Source: Anodontia alba (taxonomy: Eukaryota > Mollusca > Bivalvia > Lucinida > Lucinidae). Taken from it: a DNA stretch of 64,000 nt. Below, one piece after another: positions 43,263 through 54,560 of the stretch (within the stretch, counting starts at the first letter, position 1; each line of letters starts with the position of its first letter). The stretch lies in the NCBI GenBank assembly GCA_964016985.1, contig OZ024830.1, positions 63,380,550 through 63,444,549 on the forward strand, in the 5' to 3' direction. The notes below the pieces were generated by a model. That model was not told where the DNA came from. It was given only the letters and a program-made list of their open reading frames with translations, and did not search any database. Both the position numbers and the translations under genes were made by a program.

Positions 43263-44709
43263 TTACGTTAAGAGACGGTATGTTGAGCGGAACGTTTTTG
43301 ACTGGTCCACTATTGGGTCCCTGGAGAGGTTTCTTCGAGGTGGCATTTGTGTTTGTAATTTCTGTTTCATTCGGACTTTGTGGAGACTCGCGTCTTGCAA
43401 AAAAGAGACCGCAGGTGTAGAAGATACTACACCACCATTAGATCCCCCCGCGCCCGCCCCCTGTGAGGGTCCCTGATGATGGTCCATAGTCATACATGGC
43501 TCGGAGTCAACACTGACGGTCATCTCCATAAGACCGTTTGGACACCTCCACTGTGAGGGCTCAGGATGAAAATAAGAATGATCTTGGCAGGTCATTTCTA
43601 TAACACCAGTAGGACACCCCCGCTGTGAGGGCTCAGAATGAGAATAAGCATGATCCTGGCAGGTCATCACTATAACACGGCAGGACGCCCACGCTGTGAG
43701 GGCTCAGGATGAGAATAATTGTGATCTTCACAGGTCAACTCTGTGACACTAGCAGGACACCCCCGCTGTGAGGGCTCAGAATAAGCATCAGCGTGATCTT
43801 GGCAGGTCATCTCCATAACACCAATAGGGCACCCCCGCTGTGAGGGCTCAGAATGAGAATAAGCATGATCCTGGCAGGTCATCTCTATAACACCAGCAGG
43901 ACGTCCACGCTGTGAGGGATCAGGATGAGAACAATTGTGATCTTGGCAGGTCAACTCTGTAACACCAGCAGGACACCCCCGCTGTGAGGGCTCAAAATAA
44001 GCGTCAGCGTGATCTTGGCAGGTCATCTCCATAGCACCAGCAGGACGCCCACGCTGTGAGGGCTCAGAATGAGAATAAGCATGATCTTGGCAGGTCATCT
44101 CCATACCACCAGCAGAACGCCCCCGCTGTGAGGGCTCTTGATGAGAATAATCATAAGCTTGGCAATTCATCTCCATAACACCAGGAGGACACCCCCACTG
44201 TGAGGGCTCAGAATAAGCGTCAGGGTGGTCTTGGCAGGTCATCTCCATAATACCAATAGAACACCCCCGCTGTGAGGGCTCAGCATGAGAATAAGCATGA
44301 TCATGGCAGGTCACCTCCAAAATACCCGTAGACACCCCCGCTGTGGGGGCTCTGGATGTGGATAAGCGCAATCCTGGCAGACAACCGCATTAGTATAATT
44401 TCCGGAAACGTCCAATCGAACAGCCTGTACTGGTTCGACAAAAGATCTCTCAGACAACACCGCATCTTTAGAGTACACCACGTGCTCTACACACTGGGTC
44501 TCCTCATAGTAATCCTGGACCATTGTGTCAGAGGATATATTACAACCGTCTTGTTGATTAGAAGCTTCGGGACTAGGGGTATCCATATACACAAAGACCA
44601 CCTCCTCCTCCATGGATTCCAGCTGCGTGGGATCTTTAGGGGGCCCATCATCATCTTGCTGTACAGGTTCCGACATAGCCACTAATATCATGGGACTTTT
44701 TAAGGGCAT
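43263..44709 (-). pseudogene. LINE N-terminal protein with 24-residue repeats
   Basis: ATG at 44709. The first ~95 residues are acidic (SMEEEVVFVYMDTPSPEA). Then about twelve tandem units of 24 residues with the pattern E(M/L)TCQDHAYSHSEPSQRGCPAGV, conserving Cys, Gln, Asp, His, Pro-Ser-Gln-Arg-Gly. Single-base deletions near 44330 and 43677 shift the frame, but the DNA period (72 bp) continues, so the repeat was one frame originally. The end is Gly/Ser-rich (QGAGAGGSNGG) and leads in another phase into the endonuclease. It may be a fused N-terminal domain or a separate ORF1; RNA binding is plausible but unproven. Confidence 0.65.
43520..44400. repeat. 72-bp coding minisatellite
   Basis: CGCTGTGAGGGCTC recurs about twelve times from 43549 to 44338 at 72-bp spacing (71 where a base is missing). 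Units alternate between types (SHSEPSQ, DAYSEPSQ, SHPEPSQ), suggesting duplication of higher-order blocks of two or three units. Confidence 0.9.
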
Positions 44710-44720
44710 TGTTAAGGACG

Positions 44721-45023
44721 CTTATTAGTCCCAGTCCTGTCAGCTTCCGGTGACAACTTCCGGGAAGAAAACGGGAAGAAAAATTGGTCAGAGCGATATC
44801 TGCTGAAAGTATATATCGTTGTATGTTGCTTTTCCTTGATCATATTCTCTACCGTAGAGCTCGCTTCGTTCGGGACGCTGTGCTCGCTATTAGAAGGCAT
44901 TATTATATTTGTAAAGGCTAATAGTTTCACACTATAATCAACTTGTTTTGACAAATAAATATTTTAAGGCTTAGTACTCTATATAAAACAATTCAGCAGA
45001 TAGCATTTTGAAGCTTTATTTTA

Positions 45024-45055
<32 letters not shown>

Positions 45056-45076
45056 TTTATTTTTTTTTTTTTCACT
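44721..45076. other. LINE upstream region and AT-rich stretch, no gene
   Basis: CTTCCGG motifs at 44750-44785, then AT-rich sequence and (TTTA)n / T-run at 45020-45072. No supported gene. Confidence 0.5.
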
Positions 45077-45203
45077 TTTCCCTACAAAACAGGTTTTGGT
45101 ATTTCATACAAATTGTCTTCATATGATTTGACATTCCATGCAAGTTTTCTTCAGTGGAGACAATTTGCATGAAATGTCAAAACCTGTGTTATGGGGAAAA
45201 AAA
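45077..45203. repeat. Fold-back hairpin copy
   Basis: CCCTACAAAACAGGTTTTGG..TTTCATACAAATTGTCT and the complementary GGAGACAATTTGCATGAAAT, GTCAAAACCTGTG. Same family as 18782-18862. Confidence 0.75.
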
Positions 45204-45204
45204 A

Positions 45205-45679
45205 TAGTTGCAGTCATGGTACCAAAGCCGTAATCCAAACTCATAAATCCATAAACGAATGACGAATCAGAATGTTCAGACCAACAGACATGGACCCCAG
45301 AACAAAGGGTGTAATCAGGCGTCCGCGGATAGTAAGCATTACTTGGTAAGCAAGCTTCGCCCACCATGCCCATAGGCCTGAACTAAGGAAATATCGGTAG
45401 AAGCGTATGTCCGGGAGTTGGGAAGTCTACTTATGGCGCGTCACTGGAAAAAAACATCAGAAACAATTCTGGAAACTGCCACATTGTAGGGATTGACTAG
45501 ATCATGATGTCTCCCATAGAACTTCTTGTGTTGCTACCAGTTTGGTTTTTTGATACCCCTGGCTCAACAACTTTGTAGTGAGCACTTTCCCACGCTCCAT
45601 GAAGTCCTGATAATTTGAACAGGTTCTGGCATAACGGATTAACTGTGAAACGTAAACGCCGTATGCTGGTGCAGAAAAA
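45205..45679 (-). mobile_element. F1a: 3' fragment of retroelement family F1
   Basis: Matches 57961-58435 with few differences: the RT C-terminus plus ~250 bp of 3' UTR ending CCATGACTGCAACTA. Truncated at its 5' side where F1b continues. Same 3' end as F1b. Confidence 0.85.
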
Positions 45680-45689
45680 TTGTCATCAA

Positions 45690-45828
45690 TTTGTCATCTG
45701 CTGTGTTAGCCCAGAGAGTAGTAATGGTTCAGGTGGACCCTGAATTTGACCAAGTATATGTAATCAATTAAGTTTGAATTAATCTGAACTTTGTTGGACT
45801 TTCAATATCAAATTGCCTTTACCAAGAA

Positions 45829-45860
<32 letters not shown>

Positions 45861-46230
45861 CACATAATTTTAGATGTGTGTAAATGGCTGGGGTTTACCA
45901 TATCAGTTGGTAGGTTATTCTCGCTTATTTTATTTTAACTTCCCTTTTAAAAATGCAGTTTGCAGTGACTTGAGTTAAAACCTGTATTCCTTGGACTAAC
46001 TCACTTGGACCTTGGACTGCAGGTCCAAGTGGTATCAGTTGGAATAAATGGGGTGTATTCCTTGGACCAGTTCCAGTTGGACCAGTATATACCTGTTGGA
46101 CCATATTAAACAGTGTTTTTTATAACTATATAATATATGTATGTATCTACGTAACTTTTATTTATTTTGTTCTTTTGTTTCTTTTGATAAAACAATTTAA
46201 CTGAGATAATTAGAAAGTGGGGTAAACTCC
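45690..46230 (-). repeat. TTGGACC-rich repeat, copy 2
   Basis: Reverse complement of the repeat at 59345-59720: TTAGCCCAGAGAGTAGTAA, AAATGGCTGGGGTTTACC, GTTGGTAGGTTATTCTCGC, GTGACTTGAGTTAAA, then GGACC clusters at 45990-46115. Contains (TTA)n at 45830-45860. Confidence 0.75.
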
Positions 46231-46334
46231 TTTATTCTTTCTGTCTCTGTTCCTTTCTTCAGAGAGTTACCTATTATTTCTTAACCTTTACAACTCTCTA
46301 ATTCAGCAGACAACAAATTGGTTATACATGTAGT

Positions 46335-46430
46335 TTTCTTTTTTTTCCCAGGAACAGGTTTGACATTTCATGCAAACTGTCTCCATTGGAGGCAATTTGC
46401 ATGGAATGTGAAAATAAGAAATAAGAAAAG
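46335..46430. repeat. Fold-back hairpin copy
   Basis: CCCAGGAACAGGTTTGACAT..TTTCATGCAAACTGTCTCC and complementary GGAGGCAATTTGCATGGAAT. Same family as 18782-18862. Confidence 0.7.
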
Positions 46431-46472
46431 AAATATTTCAAAATGCCGTCTGCTGAAGAATCCCATTGTTAG

Positions 46473-46476
<4 letters not shown>

Positions 46477-46532
<56 letters not shown>
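46477..46532 (+). repeat. (TG)n microsatellite
   Basis: 28 uninterrupted dinucleotides. Confidence 0.97.
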
Positions 46533-46538
<6 letters not shown>

Positions 46539-47165
46539 TCCTGTGAAGAACTATAACAGTATCTGATATGACATGTCAATCACCTGATAAGACCGTCAAT
46601 CAACTGATAAGACGTGTCAATCATCAGATAATACCTGTCATTAATCTCATGTCAGAATACCCTTAATCTACTGGCCAGTGGTCCACAGCTGAAAAGTATA
46701 GGATTCCACAGAAAAATCAAAGCAAACTAGTCAAGTATTCCTATTATGATTTTGAAATATTTTGCTTCATTTTAAATTTTCACTTTTAAACTGTTACTTT
46801 CTTTGTAAAAAAAAAACAAAAAAAAAAATCAAACAAAAAAAAAAAAAAAAAAAAAAAAACACACACACACAAAAAAAAAAAACAAAAAACAAAACAAAAA
46901 AAAACTGACGTTTTGTGAGTCCCTGGAAGAAACAAAGATTGCAAGAAATGAACACAATCTTAAAAACATTTGGACATAGGCAACACAAAACTTATATTTT
47001 TATGAACATACAAGTGAATAGCAACCAAATCAAAATAAATACAGTCACAAGGCATTAATTAAGGATACAAAAATAAAAATTTCATTAAGACAAAACAACT
47101 GCCTTTCAGCTTAATACAACAAATAAACAAACAAACAAACAAGAAAATAATCAATGAGAAAAAAA
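46533..47165. other. A-rich intergenic, no gene
   Basis: Four diverged 'ATAAGACCGTCAATCA' units at 46570-46640 and an A/C-rich tract at 46806-46905. 46900-46960 resembles the 'CTGGAAGAAACAAA' part of the 48041-48840 satellite. Phe-rich frames are A-run artefacts. Confidence 0.5.
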
Positions 47166-48039
47166 GGTAAGAGAAAAGTCCAGGGAGTGCCACAATCACA
47201 AACCGCAGCCCTTCCCAGACACCAAGAGGAAGAGGAAACCGACAAATCCGAACAAGCACAAATTGAACAAACGAACGAAAAGCACTAAGATTAGCTCTCT
47301 CTTCCCCAAGCGAGGTAATCGCAATACTAAAAGGACTGAAAAACACAAGAGCAAAATGACACACGGTAAGACATACAACAAATCGCCTCGTAGAATAAAC
47401 CACAAAGCAACAAAGAGTAAGACTAACACCGGGACTACCGCCTTAGAATGATCAGTAGAGTAAACCACCGGGTGGGGTCGCGGGGGTGGGGGGTGGTTAA
47501 AGCACTTTTACAGCTAGCCAACTTCACCCTGGGTCCCGATGCTACTCTTAATACAGAAATACATAAAAATTCGGTTCGCATAAAGGCTCCCAACTCGGTC
47601 AATGCATCTAAGCGAAAACATAAAAATCAAATTAATCACTGTAATAAACAAAGACGAGTACTCATGGTTAATTATACTGTATGCCAGAGTAAATGAAAAC
47701 CAATAGTTGAATCACGGCGGGCAAAGCCAAAGAAATATCGTCAAGCCCCAACCCACTGGTTAAAGTTTTACGAAGAGGCCGTCATTGAGTCTGAGGTCCG
47801 AACCGCCGTCGTGCAATTAAAGAGTGAAGCATAGCCATCAACAATGATTGGGTTGACAACTAGGCATGCAGTCTGCCACATAATATCCAGGCTATAGCCA
47901 ATTCTTTTATAACGGTTAGTAAGTTTTCTGAATTGCTCCGAAAAGTTAGATTGACCTTCAATTTTTCTAAATCTGTACACCAAGTCACCGTAAAATTCTG
48001 GTTCCGATATACCTTGTTACAGAATGGTTTTCAGACTGA

Positions 48040-48040
<1 letters not shown>
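47166..48040 (-). mobile_element. F2a: 3' part of retroelement family F2
   Basis: Minus-strand copy matching 61325-62182: RT C-terminus (FRKLTNRYKRIGYSLDIMW; VDGYASLFNCTTAV; stop after TASS), then ~600 bp 3' UTR, ending CTTACC plus T-run. It breaks off at a (CT)n run. The best-preserved reading of this C-terminus is here (47768-47983). Confidence 0.85.
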
Positions 48041-48085
<45 letters not shown>

Positions 48086-48372
48086 CATATAGTGTTAGTT
48101 GAACAGTTTTAAGAATTAAGTGTCCATGACGTACATGTAAAAGTAAATGAAATTCCGAATAAATAAATAAATAAATAAATAAATTAATTAATTAATTAAT
48201 TAATTAATTAATAAATAAATAAAGTCACTGGAAGAAACAAAAATGGAAAGAAAGAAATATCAGATAAGATTTGTGACATGAAAACAATTATGCAAAATTA
48301 TGCTTTTATGAATATACAAGAGAAATAAATGACCATAATACACAAAATGAATAAACTAATATATGTGTTGAT

Positions 48373-48421
<49 letters not shown>

Positions 48422-48840
48422 CATATAGTGTTAGTTGAACAGTTTTAAGAATTAAGTGTCCATGACATACATGTAAAAGTAAATGAAATTCCGAATAAAT
48501 AAATAAATAAATAAATTAATTAATTTAATTAATTAATACTGGAAGAAACAAAAATGGAAAGAAAGAAATATCAGATAAGATTTGTGACATGAAAACAATT
48601 ATGCAAAATTATGCTTTTATGAATATACAGGAGAAATAAATGACCATAATACACAAAATGAATAAACTGATATATGTGTTGATGAACTCTCTCTCTTTCT
48701 CACTCTCTCTCTCTCTCTCTCTCTCTCTGGAAAACATATAGTGTTAGTTGAACAGTTTTAAGAATTAAGTGTCCATGACGTACATGTAAAAGTAAATGAA
48801 ATTCCGAATAAATAAATAAATAAATAAATAATTGGTAGAA
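48041..48840 (+). repeat. Compound satellite, ~310-335 bp unit, three copies
   Basis: Each unit begins with (CT)n (48041-48079, 48377-48414, 48687-48728), then GAAAAACATATAGTGTTAGT, CAGTTTTAAGAATTAAGTGT, an (AAAT)n run, and GGAAGAAACAAAAATGGAAA. The last unit ends after its (AAAT)n run. Two microsatellites travel inside one larger repeat. Confidence 0.9.
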
Positions 48841-49249
48841 ACAAAGACTGAAAGAAAGCAAGTTATGAATCTTTTGGGACATATATACAACAACAAAATT
48901 ATTTATAAACATGCAACAGACCTGCATGGATGAATTAGAGTTTTACACCCCTTTCAACTCTTCATTATAGTGTGAAAATATAGGTTTATACAAAATATAA
49001 TAAGTTTTTCAAGAAATATCAAATTCTTTCAAAAATATCAAAATATCTAATATCAAATCTCAGTTAAAACTGTTTTATCAAATATAAAAATATATTAATA
49101 AATAAATAAAAACAATATCTGTAGATATTATTTAGTTGTTAAAAGTAATTTAATATTATTTTTCCAATCCATCAGTTAGATAAGAAAAAAACAAAAACAA
49201 AAAAAAAACCAACAACAAACAAACCTAAATTATGTATCTAAACCGCGGC
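48841..49249. other. AT-rich, no gene
   Basis: Oligo-A and ATATCAAA-rich sequence. Nothing supported. Confidence 0.5.
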
Positions 49250-49600
49250 AGAAGTAAGGGCGAGGATTGTGGCCACGTAAAACCGATTTAAGCCCCCATT
49301 GAAATACTTTTCACTGACCGTTCCAAGGCGGTTCTTCTGTCATGGTTTATTTTTGTTATAGTTCGTCTTTGAATGTGTGTGTCGCTTACATCTTTTTGTT
49401 TTGGATAGCCATTTGGCTACTTTGTGGGACAGTTACTGTCCGCTTGGCTTTCTGCTAGTGATGTTTCCATTAGGGTCTAGTTATTTCGTGTTTGTGTTTC
49501 TTTCCCTTTGATGTCTCTGATGGGAGGTGTGGGGTAATTGTATCGATTACTGATTATTGCCTTCCCTTCTATGTTTAATTTTAAAAAAAAATAGTTTGTT
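49250..49600 (+). repeat. Diverged F2-like 3' UTR
   Basis: CACTGACCGTTCCAAGGCGG is close to CTACTGACCGTTCTTAAAGC in the F2 3' UTR (about 61892), with similar following sequence; beyond that it differs. Probably a sister family. Confidence 0.45.
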
Positions 49601-49816
49601 CATTTGTGCAATATTCCGTGATTTTGTGTGTTCTTTGTTTCCAATGGCAACCCTTTTTGACTTTTACTTCACTGTAAATTTAATTATTAAGGAATAAAAC
49701 AAAAAATAAAAAATAAAAATGAAAACTTGACATTAAGTGAGTTACTGGAAGCTAAAAAGAATTAAAGAAATAGAAAAAGGTTTAAAAATTTGCGATATAT
49801 TATAAACAACAAAAAA

Positions 49817-50112
49817 GGTAAGAGAAAAGTCCAGGGAGTGCCACAATCACAAACCGCAGCCCTTCCCAGACACCAAGAGGAAGAGGAAACCGACAAATCT
49901 AAACAAGCACAAACCGAACAAACGTACGAAAAGCACTAAGATTAGCTCTCTCTTCCCCGAGCGAGGTAATCGCAATACTAAAAGGACTGAAAAACACAAG
50001 AACAGAATGACACACGGAAAGACATACAACAAATCGCCTCGTAGAATAAACCACAAAGCAACAAAGAGTAAGACTAACACCGGGACCACCGCCTTAGAAC
50101 GGTCGGTAGAGC
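49817..50112 (-). mobile_element. F2b: last ~295 bp of family F2
   Basis: Nearly identical to 61895-62182 on the other strand, ending at CTTACC plus T-run. 5'-truncated inside the 3' UTR. The hydrophobic frame it contains also appears in F2a, F2c and F2d, but it is non-coding 3' UTR. Confidence 0.85.
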
Positions 50113-50640
50113 AAAAGTTCAATTTTGTATTATGATACAGAAAACAATATCACTAAGTGCTATTTATGATTTATGAAAAAAAAAAAGTATATATCAAAGG
50201 AAACTTACTTAAAAACTGCGAAGTCAATTTTGAAAAAAAAAAATCAGTTTTATCCTTCATCTTTGATACAAAGTCATTGTCATCTTAAACTATCGAATAG
50301 ATACAAAGTAATTAGTAATTTTATCAATAAAAATGAATAAAAGAATGAAAAATGATATATGAAAAATTAAAGATCACTTCTAAATTTGAGGACAGTGTTA
50401 CCAACACAATTTTTGAGTGGGTAAATGTCCTCTTTTAGGTTAAGAGGGGTGGGTAAATGTCCGGGTTGGTAACATTATCACAGACAATACCCCATTTGAA
50501 ACAGTTGAATAGCAAAAATTATTATTATTATTATTTTTTTTTTTTTTTTTTTTTTTGCCAAGAGTTATTGAAAAACCGAGAAAAATCGGTTATCCTACTA
50601 GATGAAAAATCCTGTGATAAAAACCTAATCATATGTCCAA
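50113..50640. other. AT-rich, no gene
   Basis: Contains (ATT)n and a T-run at 50518-50557. 'GGGTAAATGTCC' is repeated at 50418 and 50452. Nothing coding. Confidence 0.5.
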
Positions 50641-52520
50641 TATGTGGTTCTAGATTAGCATGTGAATCTGGAATCCGCGCCTGATGATCTTGTTCGTTGC
50701 TGCTTGTCCATGCATTGTTTCATTCGATACGATCCACCGTAAGTCCGGCACATCATCTTCTAATATTTAAATATAGCTTGCTATATGCAAAGTTCTAGAT
50801 TACCATGTGTATCCGCGCATTCTGATCTTGTTCTTCGCTGCTCGTCCATGCATTTTCATTCTATTAGATCTGCCGTTACTCCGACACACGTCTTCTAATA
50901 ATTAAATACAGCATGCTAAGAAATGCGAAATTCTAGAGTAGCATGTGAATTTGCACATTCTGATCTTGTTTGCTGCTGCTGGTTCATACACTGTTTCATT
51001 CAATACGATCTGCCGTTATTCCGACACATCATCTTACATTTAAATAAAGCTTGCTAAATGCGAAATTCTAGATTTCCATGTGCATCCACGCATTCTGATC
51101 TGGTTCATTGCTGCTCGTCCATACATTGTTTCATTCGATATGATCTGTCGTTACTCCTGCACATTTTCTTGACTTGTGCGCACGTACGATGCGATAATGC
51201 ACGAGCGTGAGCGAGTGCATAATCGCACGTACAGGTGCAGAAACATGGTGTATCAAACTGATTTATCTCATTTTCATGTATGTAGATTATCTTCACCTGC
51301 TGAATACTGGGTATTTTGTCCACTAAGTGATAAAAATAGGACACCCGTGTATTCTGATTTGGTTATTTGCTCCCGTCTGCACATTGTTTTATTCGATACG
51401 ATCTGCCAACAGTCCAGCACATTGTTAAGTGATAAAAATATGGTATTTTTGTCAAAATGCTGGAGTTGTCTATTTTTTCATTCTTTCTTCATTTTTTCTA
51501 CACTTCCTTCATTTTAGCGTTTGCTTAGCAACAAATCTGATGGAGAAAACTGTTAAGCTTTGATATAATCTCTTTAGATACTTTATGGTTTTTACCTAAA
51601 ACAACATTTTAAGTCATTTTTGTTTGTAATAGTTAATTACTACGACAACAAGTATTCACAAGTGTATATGTTTGAGGCTATTTGGTACCTAACTTCTCAC
51701 ACTTGTATTGTTAGGCCATTTAGGAAGTATATGAGTTTGGTTTTAACAGGTGGGCCTCAAACATTCTAATTTCCTACTCAAAACGGATATAGATATTTTG
51801 ATGATTATTTGTTGTATTAGCAAATATGGTTTTATTATAGCCTTCTGTCTTTGTTCCCTTCCTTGTCTGAGGGCGTGGCTTACTAATTGTGGGTAGTCTT
51901 TTGAATTTGGTGACTTTAGTAAGGAAAAAGAGGAGTTAGTTAGGAATTACCTACGTACACTTCCATGCTTGGATATACCAGCATACATATTTCTTACAGT
52001 TTGGACTCTTCCAACAAGAATCTCATTCATAATTAAAATTTAATCTCTGTCTTTAATTGTAATTTGGAAACCAATTACATATTTATTTCTATGAATTTAT
52101 ACTTGATATGAACATTGAAATCTAGAAATTGAACTTTCATTAAAATTGTTGAACTTTTATACTGTCTCATGTGCTTTTATGGATGGACTTCATAAATATT
52201 GGAATCCCAGTTTTTTAATAACATTATATTCTAATATTTAAATAAAGTATGCTATAAAAGCGTAATTTTAGATTAGCATGTGCATCCGCACATTCTGATC
52301 TGGTTAGTTGCTGTTCGTCTGTACATTATTTCATTCAATACGATCTGCCGTTACTCTCGCACATCGTCTTCTTATATTTAGATATAGCTAGCAATATGCA
52401 AAATTCTACATTAGAATGTGCATCCGCGCATTCTGATCTGGGTAATTGCTGCTTGACCATACATTTGTTTCATTTGATCCTATAGGATCTGCCGTAACTA
52501 CAGCACATCGTCTTCTAATA
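50640..52520 (+). repeat. ~137-bp minisatellite, two blocks
   Basis: Units share GCGCATTCTGATCTTGTTC, TGCTGCTCGTCCATGCATTG, TTTCATTCGATACGATCTGC, ACATCGTCTTCTAATATTTA. TGATCT occurs at 50823, 50961, 51096 (138, 135 bp apart) and at 52296 and 52434 (138 bp). A single unit lies near 51345-51425. 51430-52240 between the blocks is unrelated AT-rich sequence with no gene. Confidence 0.85.
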
Positions 52521-53121
52521 TTTTAATACCACATGCCAAAAATAAGCTTTAAATAAGCATGCCAAAAGTGTTTTCTTAGTGGGCAATATAACACCATGAA
52601 AGCCCTCCAGCAAAATTTTTGCCGACTGACCACATACTTGTCATGATGTGCACAGTGCATCTTATTTGAAAAGTAACGGTCCCAACAAATAAAAAGGAAC
52701 CTATTCATTGTTTACAGATCTGATCCAGTCTGCGCATTAGCTCGATACTGTGTGATTCATGTATTGCAGTATGTTATACCAATGACCTAATCAGCGAATT
52801 GAGTGGACACCATTCTGCACCAGACTGCATCACGCACTCTGATCTGAGTAACACATATGCATAAAAGGACATTTTCATTGGATAAGGATCTAATGAAAGG
52901 ATGACACATAATTCCTGCGATAAATTTCAGTAAAGCAGATCGTCTGTTCCAGCATATTTTGTAATTTGATTAAAGGAAAGAAATATTACAAAGAAATCGT
53001 TTTATTTTGATTGGACTGCGCAAGCTAATCGGGTTGTTCCACACTGGTCATATATATGAGCCCCTAGGAATACAAAGCAGAAACAAAAATCGCAAACTGC
53101 TGCAATTTAGTTTTCACAGGG
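52521..53121. other. Intergenic, no gene seen
   Basis: Unique-looking sequence. 52715-52760 echoes the 'GATC.GATCCAGTCTGCGCA' wording of 22440-22470. The right end (from about 53100) belongs to a TTGGACC-type repeat. Confidence 0.45.
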
Positions 53122-53130
53122 CTCTCAAGT

Positions 53131-54129
53131 GGAGGGTAATCGGAAAGAAAGTATCAGGAAAAAAAGTATCGGAAAAAAGTATCACTTTTGAGTAGGAAAA
53201 AAAGTATCCGGAAAAAAAGTATCAGTTTTAACCAGATTCGCCTCTGATGTTACAATGAGATGATGATTAGGATCCTTTTGTATGTTTACTAGTACTTTTC
53301 AGTTTAATAATAAATTTTGCAACCTATCTCTGTAATCCTTACCTTATAAAAGGGCTTGAGATGTCATTTCATCTCAATGTTTCGTAAAAGACTCACAAGT
53401 TAGAAGCAACTATCCAAAATGACCTATATAGTGTAGACAGGGATGTAAAAAGAGAAATTCCTCATTTGAGCTAAGTGTGCAAGTCGGATCTCCATGCTCA
53501 TGAACCCTATTTGGGTTTCATTGGGTGGCAGGGCTTGGGATGTCATTTCATATCAATGTTGGGTAAAAGTCCCACAAGCTGGAAGCAACTCTCCAAAAGA
53601 ACCTGTATAGTGTAGACAGGGATGTTAGACCTCCAATTAAACAAGCTAAAGTCCATGCTCATGAACCCTATTTGGGTTTCATTGGGCGGCAGGGCTTGAG
53701 ATGATATTTCATCTCAATGTCGGGTAACAGTCCCACAAATTAGTAGCAACGTCTCCGAAATGACCTATATAGTGTAGACAGGGATGTTAAACCTCCAATT
53801 AACGTAATGATGTAATAAAGACATGTGTGAACAATGTGTTTTTAATTGCAATATATCAATACAACATTATCATAGATTTGATGCTGAAGTCTACTTTTCT
53901 GGTTTAGTAAAAAGAGAAATTCCTCATTTTGAGCTATCTCTGAATTTTGGTACTGAATGATCAAAATGCAATTAAAGATTAATTAGGATGACATTACATA
54001 GCCTTTTATCTATCCTTTGTACATGAAACTGAGACTTATTTTTTTTCCTGATACTTTTTTTCCGGATTCTTTTTTTCCGATACTTTTTTTCCGGATACTT
54101 TTTTTCCTGATACTTTCTTTCCTACATTC
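53131..54129. mobile_element. Non-autonomous DNA element with iterated TIRs, 9-bp duplication
   Basis: CTCTCAAGT flanks it (53122-53130 and 54130-54138). Each end is a short array of GGAAAAAAAGTATC-like units (five on the left to about 53228; five inverted on the right from about 54036). Inside, a ~100-bp block (GATGTCATTTCATCTCAATG ... TATAGTGTAGACAGGGATGT) occurs three times at 53351, 53533 and 53694. No transposase. It is inserted in a TTGGACC-type repeat whose intact copy at 59485 shows the empty site. Confidence 0.85.
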
Positions 54130-54138
54130 CTCTCAAGT

Positions 54139-54407
54139 CACTGCAAAATGCATTTTTAAAAGGGAGTTAAAATAAAATAAGTGAGAATAACCTATCAGTT
54201 AAAATGGTAAATCCCAGCCATTTATATACATATAAAAATATGTAAAATAAAATAAATAAATAACAATATAGAAATATTTTCTAAAGGGAAATGGGAATTC
54301 GATATTGAGTCCCAAAAAGTTCAGATTGATATATACTAAATACTTGGCCCAATTGAACCTTTACCACTCTCTGGGCTAATTCAGCAGATGACAAATTGAT
54401 GATATTT
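54139..54407 (+). repeat. TTGGACC-rich repeat, copy 3 (distal half)
   Basis: CACTGCAAAATGCATTTTTA, GTGAGAATAACCTATCAGTT, AAATCCCAGCCATTTATATA and GGGCTAATTCAGCAGATGAC match 59490-59735 in order. Confidence 0.8.
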
Positions 54408-54541
54408 TTCTTATTTTTTTCCATAAAACAGGTTTTGACATTTTATACAAATGGGCTCTAGAGAAGAAAGTTTGCGTGAAATGTCAAATCCTGTTGAGAC
54501 AATTTGTATGAAATGCTGAAACCTGTTTTCAGGGTAAAATA
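54408..54541. repeat. Fold-back hairpin copy
   Basis: TTTCCATAAAACAGGTTTTG..CATTTTATACAAAT and a complementary ATTTGTATGAAATGCTGAAA, CCTGTTTTCAGGG. It follows the TTGGACC repeat exactly as at 59735. Confidence 0.8.
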
Positions 54542-54560
54542 AAAAAAAAAAAAAAAAAAA

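Larger units (their letters stand above)
39400..44720 (-). mobile_element. Non-LTR (LINE) retrotransposon, minus strand
   Basis: Reading leftward: an N-terminal frame with 24-residue repeats (44709 to about 43300), apurinic-type endonuclease (43260 to about 42600), reverse transcriptase (about 42600 to 40700) and a C-terminal Cys/His region (to 40001), then ~600 bp of 3' UTR ending AT-rich near 39410 against the TIR element. 44720-44960 upstream may be 5' UTR. There are no LTRs. At least four frame breaks make it inactive. I do not assign a clade with confidence. Confidence 0.85.

Noticed and set aside
43520..44400. 72-bp repeat as a possible CRISPR array
   Set aside because: Units are contiguous without spacers, coding on the minus strand of a LINE, and the genome is eukaryotic.
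46318..46566. Frame with (Val-Cys)n
   Set aside because: Translation of a TG microsatellite.
47059..50122. Hydrophobic 'membrane protein' frames (FSVLLVLRLP..FGFVGFLFLL)
   Set aside because: They lie in the 3' UTR of family F2, after the RT stop, in several overlapping frames; the pyrimidine-rich DNA explains the Leu/Phe content.
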